Origin: Dryocosmus kuriphilus
Lineage: Eukaryota; Arthropoda; Insecta; Hymenoptera; Cynipidae
Direction: 5' to 3'
Length of the DNA: 64,000 bases
Assembly (NCBI GenBank): GCA_038277395.1
Contig: CM076190.1
Location: 233,460,618-233,524,617 of the forward strand
The notes beneath the pieces are model-generated. The model was not told the origin of the DNA. It did not search any database and was given only the letters and a program-made list of their open reading frames with translations. Of this stretch, positions 55,901-64,000 are shown in pieces. Each line of letters opens with the position of its first letter. Within the stretch, counting starts at the first letter, position 1. The position numbers were made by a program, and so were the translations under genes.

Positions 55901-58900
55901 GATCAAAATTTTTCGGCGCTGACGGCAAGGCGTGTTGATCATCAGAATTTAAATTCTGATCAGCAGTATCTCGAATACAGCTCCGCAGCAACGATTTTGC
56001 CGAAGCGTGCGTCACTGATATACAGTATTAAAAAATTCTGAGCTTCAGTATAAAAGTTCTGATGATCAGAATTTTTCGGCACGACGGCAAGGCGTGATGA
56101 TCATCAGAATTTAAATTCTGATCAGCGCTATCTCGAATAATGCCCGCAGCAACGATTTTGCCGAGCGTTCGTCACTGATATACAGTATTGAACAATTCTG
56201 AGCTTCAGTATAAAAGTTCTGATGATCAGAATTTTTCGGCGCTGACGGCAAGGCGTGATGATCATCAGAATTTAAATTCTGATCAGTACTATCTCGAATA
56301 CTGCTCCGCAGCAACGATTTTGCCGAAGCGTTCGTCACTGATATACAGTATTGAAAAGGTCTGAGCTTCAGTATAAAAGTTCTGATGATCAGAATTTTTC
56401 GGCGCTGACGGCAAGGCGTGATGATCATCAGAATTTAAATTCTGATCAGTACTATCTCGAATACTGCTCCGCAGCAACGATTTTGCCGAAGCGTTCGTCA
56501 CTGATATACAGTATTGAAAAATTCTGAGCTTCAGTATAAAAGTTCTGATGATCAGAATTTTTCGGCGCTGACGGCAAGGCGTGATGATCATCAGAATTTA
56601 AATTTTGATCAGTACTATCTCGAATACTGCTCCGCAGCAACGATTTTGCCGAAGCCTTCGTCACTGATATACAGTATTGAAAATTCTGAGCTTCAGTATA
56701 AAAGTTCTGATGATCAGAATTTTTCGGCACCGACGGCAAGGCGTGACGATCATCAGAATTTAAATTCTGATCAGCACTATCTCGAATGCTGCTCCGCAGC
56801 AACGATTTTTCCGAAGCGTTCGTCACTGATATACAGTATTGAACAACTCTGAGCTTCAGTATAAAAGTTCTGGATGATCATAATTTTTTTTCGGCGCTGA
56901 CGGCAAGGCGTGATGATCATCAGAATTTAAATTCTGATCAGCAGTATCTCGAATACTGCTCCGCAGCAACGATTTTGCCGAAGCGTTCGTCACTGATATA
57001 CAGTATTGAACAATTCTGAGCTTCAGTATAAAAGTTCTGATGATCAGAATTTTTCGGCGCTGACGGCAAGGCGTGATGATCATCAGAATTTAAATTCTGA
57101 TCAGTACTATCTCGAATACTGCTCCGCAGCAACGATTTTGCCGAAGCGGTCGTCACTGATATACAGTATTGAAAAATTCTGAGCTTCAGTATAAAAGTTC
57201 TGATGATCAGAATTTTTTTCGGCGCTGAAGGCAAGGCGTGAGGATCATCAGAATTTAAATTCTGATCAGTACTATCTCGAATACTGCTCCGCAGCAACGA
57301 TTTTGCCGAACCGTTCGTCACTGATATACAGTATTAAAAAATTCTGAGCTTCAGTAAAAAGTTCTGATGATCAGAATTTTTCGGCACCGACGGCAAGGCG
57401 TGATGATCATCAGAATTTAAATTCTGATCAGCACTATCTCGAATGGAGCTCCGCAGCAACGATTTTTCCGAAGCGTTCGTCACTGATATACAGTATTGAA
57501 AATTCTGAGCTTCAGTATAAAAGTTCTGTGATCAGAATTTTTCGGCGCTGACGGCAAGGCGTGATGATCATCAGAATTTAAATTTTGATCAGTACTATCT
57601 CGAATACTGCTCCGCAGCAACGCTTTTGCCGAAGCGTTCGTCACTGATATACAGTATTGAACAATTCTGAGCTTCAGTATAAAAAGTTCTGATGATCAGA
57701 ATTTTTCGGCGCTGACGGCAAGGCGTGATGATCATCAGAATTTAAATTCTGATCAGCAGTATCTCGAATACAGCTCCGCAGCAACGATTTTGCCGAAGCG
57801 TGCGTCACTGATATACAGTATTAAAAAATTCTGAGCTTCAGTATAAAAGTTCTGATGATCAGAATTTTTCGGCACGACGGCAAGGCGTGATGATCATCAG
57901 AATTTAAATTCTGATCAGCATATCTCGAATAATGCCGCAGCAACGATTTTGCCGAGGCTTTCGTCACTGATATACAGTATTGAAAAATTCTGAGCTTCAG
58001 TATAAAAGTTCTGATGATCAGAATTTTTCTGCGCTGACGGCAAGGCGTGATGATCATCAGAATTTAAATTCTGATCAGCACTATCTCGAATACTGCTCCG
58101 CAGCAACGATTTTGCCGAAGCGTTCGTCACTGATATACAGTATTGAAAAATTCTGAGCTTCAGTATAAAAGTTCTGATGATCAGAATTTTTCGGCGCTGA
58201 CGGCAAGGCGTGATGATCATCAGAATTTAAATTTTGATCAGTACTATCTCGAATACTGCTCCGCAGCAACGATTTTGCCGAAGCGTTCGTCACTGATATA
58301 CAGTATTGAAAATTCTGAGCTTCAGTAAAAGTTCTGATGATCAGAATTTTTCGGCGCTGACGGCAAGGCGTGATGATCATCAGAATTTAAATTCTGATCA
58401 GCAGTATCTCGAATACTGCTCCGCAGCAACGATTTTGCCGAAGCGTGCGTCACTGATATACAGTATTGAAAATTCTGAGCTTCAGTATAAAAGTTCTGAT
58501 GATCAGAATTTTTCGGCGCTGACGGCAAGGCGTGATGATCATCAGAATTTAAATTCTGATCAGTACTATCTCGAATACTGCTCCGCAGCAACGATTTTGC
58601 CGAAGCGTTCGTCACTGATATACAGTATTGAAAAATTCTGAGCTTCAGTATAAAAGTTCTGATGATCAGAATTTTTCGGCGCTGACGGCAAGGCGTGATG
58701 ATCATCAGAATTTAAATTCTGATCAGTACTATCTCGAATACTGCTCCGCAGCAACGATTTTGCCGAAGCGTTCGTCACTGATATACAGTATTGAAAATTC
58801 TGAGCTTCAGTATAAAAAGTTCTGATGATCAGAATTTTTCGGCGCTCGGCGCTGAGGCAAGGCGTGTCGATCATCAGAATTTAAATTCTGATCAGCAGTA

Positions 58901-61900
58901 TCTCGAATACTGCTCCGCAGCAACGATTTTGCCGAAGCGTGCGTCACTGATATACAGTATTCAAAAAATTCTGAGCTTCAGTATAAAAGTTCTGATGATC
59001 AGAATTTTTCGGCCCGACGGCAAGGCGTGATGATCATCAGAATTTAAATTCTGATCAGCAGTATCTCGAATACTGCCCGCAGCAACGATTTTGCCGAAGC
59101 GTTCGTCACTGATATACAGTATTTAAAATTCTGAGCTTCAGTATAAAAAGTTCTGATGATCAGAATTTTTCGGCGACGACGGCAAGGCGTGATGATCATC
59201 AGAATTTAAATTCTGATCAGCACTATCTCGAATACTGCTCCGCAGCAACGATTTTGCCGAAAGCGTGCGTCACTGATATACAGTAAAAATTCTGAGCTTC
59301 AGTATAAAAAGTTCTGATGATCAGAATTTTTCGGCGCTGACGGCAAGGCGTGATGATCATCAGAATTTAAATTCTGATCAGCACTATCTCGAATACTGCT
59401 CCGCAGCAACGATTTTGCCGAAGCGTTCGTCACTGATATACAGTATTGAAAAATTCTGAGCTTCAGTATAAAAGTTCTGATGATCAGAATTTTTCGGCGC
59501 TGACGGCAAGGCGTGATGATCATCAGAATTTAAATTTTGATCAGTAATATCTCGAATACTGCTCCGCAGCAACGATTTTGCCGAAGCTTTCGTCACTGAT
59601 ATACAGTATTGAAAATTCTGAGCTTCAGTATAAAAGTTCTGATGATCAGAATTTTTCGGCGCTAACGGCAAGGCGTGATGATCATCAGAATTTAAATTCT
59701 GATCAGCAGTATCTCGAATACTGCTCCGCAGCAACGATTTTGCCGAAGCTTGCGTCACTGATATACAGTATTCAAAAATTCTGAGCTTCAGTATAAAAGT
59801 TCTGATGATCAGAATTTTTCGGCGACGACGGCAAGGCGTGATGATCATCAGAATTTAAATTCTGATCAGCACTATCTCGAATGCAGCTCCGCAGCAACGA
59901 TTTTTTCCGAAGCGTTCGTCACTGATATACAGTATTGAAAATTCTGAGCTTCAGTATAAAAGTTCTGATGATCAGAATTTTTCGGCGCTGACGGCAAGGC
60001 GTGATGATCATCAGAATTTAAATTCTGATCAGCAGTATCTCGAATACTGCTCCGCAGCAACGATTTTGCCGAAGCTTTCGTCACTGATATACAGTATTGA
60101 ACAATTCTGAGCTTCAGTATAAAAAGTTCTGATGATCATAATTTTTCGGCGCTGACGGCAAGGCGTGATGATCATCAGAATTTAAATTCTGATCAGCAGT
60201 ATCTCGAATACTGCTCCGCAGCAACGATTTTGCCGAAGCGTGCGTCACGATATACAGTATTAAAAAATTCTGAGCTTCAGTATAAAAAGTTCTGATGATC
60301 ATAATTTTTCGGCGCTGACGGCAAGGCGTGATGATCATCAGAATTTAAATTCTGATCAGCAGTATCTCGAATACTGCTCCGCAGCAACGATTTTGCCGAA
60401 GCGTGCGTCACTGATATACAGTATTAAAAAATTCTGAGCTTCAGAGTAAAAAGTTCTGATGATCAGAATTTTTCGGCGACGACGGCAAGGCGTGATGATC
60501 ATCAGAATTTAAATTCTGATCAGCACTATCTCGAATACTGCTCCGCAGCAACGATTTTGCCGAAGCGTTCGTCACTGATATACAGTATTGAAAATTCTGA
60601 GCTTCAGTATAAAAAGTTCTCATGATCAGAATTTTTCGGCGCTGACGGCAAGGCGTGATGATCATCTGAATTTAAATTCTGATCAGCAGTATCTCGAATA
60701 CTGCTCCGCAGCAACGATTTTGCCGAAGCGTTCGTCACTGATATACAGTATTGAAAATTCTGAGCTTCAGTATAAAAGTTCTGATGATCAGAATTTTTCG
60801 GCGACGACGGCAAGGCGTGATGATCATCAGAATTTAAATTCTGATCAGCACTATCTCGAATACTGCTCGCAGCAACGATTTTGCCGAAGCGTTCGTCACT
60901 GATATACAGTATTGAAAATTCTGAGCTTCAGTATAAAAAGTTCTGATGATCAGAATTTTTCTGCGCTGACGGCAAGGCGTGATGATCATCAGAATTTAAA
61001 CTCTGATCAGTACTATCTCGAATACTGCTCCGCAGCAACGATTTTGCCGAAGCGTTCGTCACTGATATACAGTATTGAAAATTCTGAGCTTCAGTATAAA
61101 AGTTCTGATGATCAGAATTTTTCGGCGCTGACGGCAAGGCGTGATGATCATCAGAATTTAAATTCTGATCAGTACTATCTCGAATACTGCTCCGCAGCAA
61201 CGATTTTGCCGAAGCGTTCGTCACTGATATACAGTATTGAAAATTCTGAGCTTCAGTATAAAAGTTCTGATGATCAGAATTTTTCGGCGCTGACGGCAAG
61301 GCGTGATGATCATCAGAATTTAAATTCTGATCAGCAGTATCTCGAATACTGCTCCGCAGCAACGATTTTGCCGAAGCGTGCGTCACTGATATACAGTATT
61401 AAAAAATTCTGAGCTTCAGTATAAAAAGTTCTGATGATCAGAATTTTTCGGCGACGACGGCAAGGCGTGATGATCATCAGAATTTAAATTCTGATCAGCA
61501 GTATCTCGAATACTGCTCCGCAGCAACGATTTTGCCGAAGCGTGCGTCACTGATATACAGTATTTAAAAAAATTCTGAGCTTCAGTATAAAAAGTTCTGA
61601 TGATCAGAATTTTTCGGCGACGACGGCAAGGCGTGATGATCATCAGAATTTAAATTCTGATCAGCAGTATCTCGAATACTGCTCCGCAGCAACGATTTTG
61701 CCGAAGCGTTCGTCACTGATATACAGTATTGAAAATTCTGAGCTTCAGTATAAAAGTTCTGATGATCAGAATTTTTCGGCGCTGACGGCAAGGCGTGATG
61801 ATCATCAGAATTTAAATTCTGATCAGCAGTATCTCGAATACTGCTCCGCAGCAACGATTTTGCCGAAGCGTGCGTCACTGATATACAGTATTTAAAAAAT

Positions 61901-64000
61901 TCTGAGCTTCAGTATAAAAGTTCTGATGATCAGAATTTTTCGGACGACGGCAAGGCGTGATGATCATCAGAATTTAAATTCTGATCAGCACTATCTCGAA
62001 TACTGCTCCGCAGCAACGATTTTGCCGAAGCGTTGCGTCACTGATATACAGTATTGAAAATTCTGAGCTTCAGTATAAAAGTTCTGATGATCAGAATTTT
62101 TCGGCGCGACGGCAAGGCGTGATGATCATCAGAATTTAAAAATTCTGATCAGCAGTATCTCGAATACTGCTCTTCGCAGCAACGATTTTTTGCCGAAGCG
62201 TGAATTTCGTCACTGATATACAGTACGATTTTTCGAAAATTCTGAGAAAATTCTGAGCTTCAGTATAAAAGTTCTGATGATCAGAATTTTTCGGCGACTG
62301 ACGGCAAGGCGTGATGATCATCAGAATTTAAATTCTGATCAGCAGTATCTCGAATACTGCTCCGCAGCAACGATTTTGCCGAAGCGTGCGTCACTGATAT
62401 ACAGTATTGAAAATTCTGAGCTTCAGTATAAAAGTTCTGATGATCAGAATTTTTTTCGGCGACGACGGCAAGGCGTGATGATCATCAGAATTTAAATTCT
62501 GATCAGCAGTATCTCGAATACTGCTCCGCAGCAACGATTTTGCCGAAGCGTTCGTCACTGATATACAGTATTGAAAAATTCTGAGCTTCAGTATAAAAGT
62601 TCTGATGATCAGAATTTTTCGGCGCTGACGGCAAGGCGTGATGATCATCAGAATTTAAATTCTGATCAGCAGTATCTCGAATACTGCTCCGCAGCAACGA
62701 TTTTGCCGAAGCGTGCGTCACTGATATACAGTATTGAAAATTCTGAGCTTCAGTATAAAAAGTTCTGATGATCAGAATTTTTCGGCGACGACGGCAAGGC
62801 GTGATGATCATCAGAATTTAAATTCTGATCAGCAGTATCTCGAATACTGCTCCGCAGCAACGATTTTGCCGAAGCGTTCGTCACTGATATACAGTATTGA
62901 AAAATTCTGAGCTTTCAGTATAAAAGTTCTGATGATCAGAATTTTTTCGGCGCTGACGGCAAGGCGTGATGATCATCAGAATTTAAATTCTGATCAGCAG
63001 TATCTCGAATACTGCTCCGCAGCAACGATTTTGCCGAAGCGTTCGTCACTGATATACAGTATTGAAAAATTCTGAGCTTCAGTATAAAAGTTCTGATGAT
63101 CAGAATTTTTCGGCGCTGACGGCAAGGCGTGATGATCATCAGAATTTAAATTCTGATCAGCAGTATCTCGAATACTGCTCCGCAGCAACGATTTTGCCGA
63201 AGCGTTCGTCACTGATATACAGTATTGAAAAATTCTGAGCTTCAGTATAAAAGTTCTGATGATCAGAATTTTTTTCGGCGCTGACGGCAAGGCGTGATGA
63301 TCATCAGAATTTAAATTCTGATCAGCAGTATCTCGAATACTGCTCCGCAGCAACGATTTTGCCGAAGCGTTCGTCACTGATATACAGTATTGAAAATTCT
63401 GAGCTTCAGTATAAAAGTTCTGATGATCAGAATTTTTCGGCGACGACGGCAAGGCGTGATGATCATCAGAATTTAAATTCTGATCAGCAGTATCTCGAAT
63501 ACTGCTCCGCAGCAACGATTTTGCCGAAGCGTTCGTCACTGATATACAGTATTGAAAATTCTGAGCTTCAGTATAAAAGTTCTGATGATCAGAATTTTTC
63601 GGCGCTGACGGCAAGGCGTGATGATCATCAGAATTTAAATTCTGATCAGCAGTATCTCGAATACTGCTCCGCAGCAACGATTTTGCCGAAGCGTGCGTCA
63701 CTGATATACAGTATTGGAAAAATTCTGAGCTTCAGTATAAAAGTTCTGATGATCAGAATTTTTCGGCGACGACGGCAAGGCGTGATGATCATCAGAATTT
63801 AAATTCTGATCAGCAGTATCTCGAATACTGCTCCGCAGCAACGATTTTGCCGAAGCGTTCGTCACTGATATACAGTATTGAAAATTCTGAGCTTCAGTAT
63901 AAAAAGTTCTGATGATCAGAATTTTTTTCGGCGCTGACGGCAAGGCGTGATGATCATCAGAATTTAAATTCTGATCAGCAGTATCTCGAATACTGCTCCG
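52985..64000. repeat. 163-bp palindrome-rich satellite array, about 67 copies, continuing past the window
   Basis: Units are 162-164 bp (measured between GAGCTTCAG landmarks at 63074, 63237, 63401, 63563, 63727 and 63889). Each unit carries several dyads: TTCTGATGATCAGAA (7+1+7), ATCAGAATTTAAATTCTGAT (perfect 20 bp), CAGTATCTCGAATACTG (6+5+6) and CTGCTCCGCAG (4+3+4). Variants occur at defined points: CAGCAGTAT, CAGTACTAT or CAGCACTAT; GCGTTCG or GCGTGCG; GCGCTGACGG, GCGACGACGG or GCACCGACGG. Left-end units are more divergent. Both strands have long open frames because the unit has few stops; these are not genes. Confidence 0.97.

Noticed and set aside
53000..64000. Dozens of open frames of 60-235 aa on both strands with repeated peptides such as NLNSDDHHALPS and SSLIYSIEN
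   Set aside because: They follow the 163-bp satellite unit. The unit is not a multiple of three and the frames depend on 162-165 bp length variants, so they are by-products of tandem repetition and not genes.
53000..64000. Regular direct repeats that might suggest a CRISPR array
   Set aside because: There are no unique spacers: the whole 163-bp unit repeats. The genome is eukaryotic and no cas-like gene is present.

Overview
The window is repeat-dominated eukaryotic DNA, most likely from an arthropod and probably an insect. The evidence is the mix of mobile elements: a Merlin transposon, two mariner-like transposases, a Tc1-like fragment, a Gypsy-type LTR element primed by tRNA-Lys, a DIRS-like fragment and a Dong/R4-like LINE. 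Hymenoptera is only a guess. There are no operons, prokaryotic genes or CRISPR arrays, and only one locus looks like a host gene.

Layout. 1-1460: broken mariner-like transposase cut by the window edge. 1500-9640: AT-rich degenerate repeats arranged as about 1.46 kb tandem units; the last unit is split by a 3.39 kb Merlin element (5733-9121) that has 8-bp target duplications, an intact 311-aa transposase and a nested, array-bearing miniature relative. 9703-10895: dispersed repeat 'RA' with a GC-rich hairpin module. 11014-18772: LTR retrotransposon with two about 1.65 kb LTRs, a tRNA-Lys primer site and decayed gag and protease, but no reverse transcriptase or integrase. 18773-22080: more degenerate AT-rich repeat. 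22190-24454: DIRS-like gag and RT remnants split by a second RA copy.

24548-42663 is a giant inverted-repeat element. Its arms match over roughly 4 kb. The loop (about 28530-33300) holds three relatives of a zinc-finger/acidic ORF, a hairpin element and a MITE. The right arm is interrupted by a 5.1 kb Dong/R4-like LINE (34552-39664) sitting in a (TTA)n tract. 43082-44815: Tc1-like fragment, an unidentified 175-aa ORF and a duplicated segment. 45742-45988: candidate two-exon secreted-peptide gene (minus strand) whose second exon lies in a 2.5-copy tandem repeat of about 315 bp. 46895-49815: second mariner-like element with inverted flanks that include an inverted copy of the transposase tail. 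50090-50885: third RA copy, inverted. 52985-64000: about 67 copies of a 163-bp, palindrome-rich satellite that runs off the window end.

Most coding sequence here belongs to mobile elements. The Merlin transposase is the only long one that is intact. The LINE polyprotein is open apart from one stop. The items most worth a second look are the satellite, the giant palindrome with its zinc-finger/acidic ORFs, the secreted-peptide gene, and the RT-less LTR element with a second zinc-knuckle block. All calls come from reading the sequence; no database search was run.
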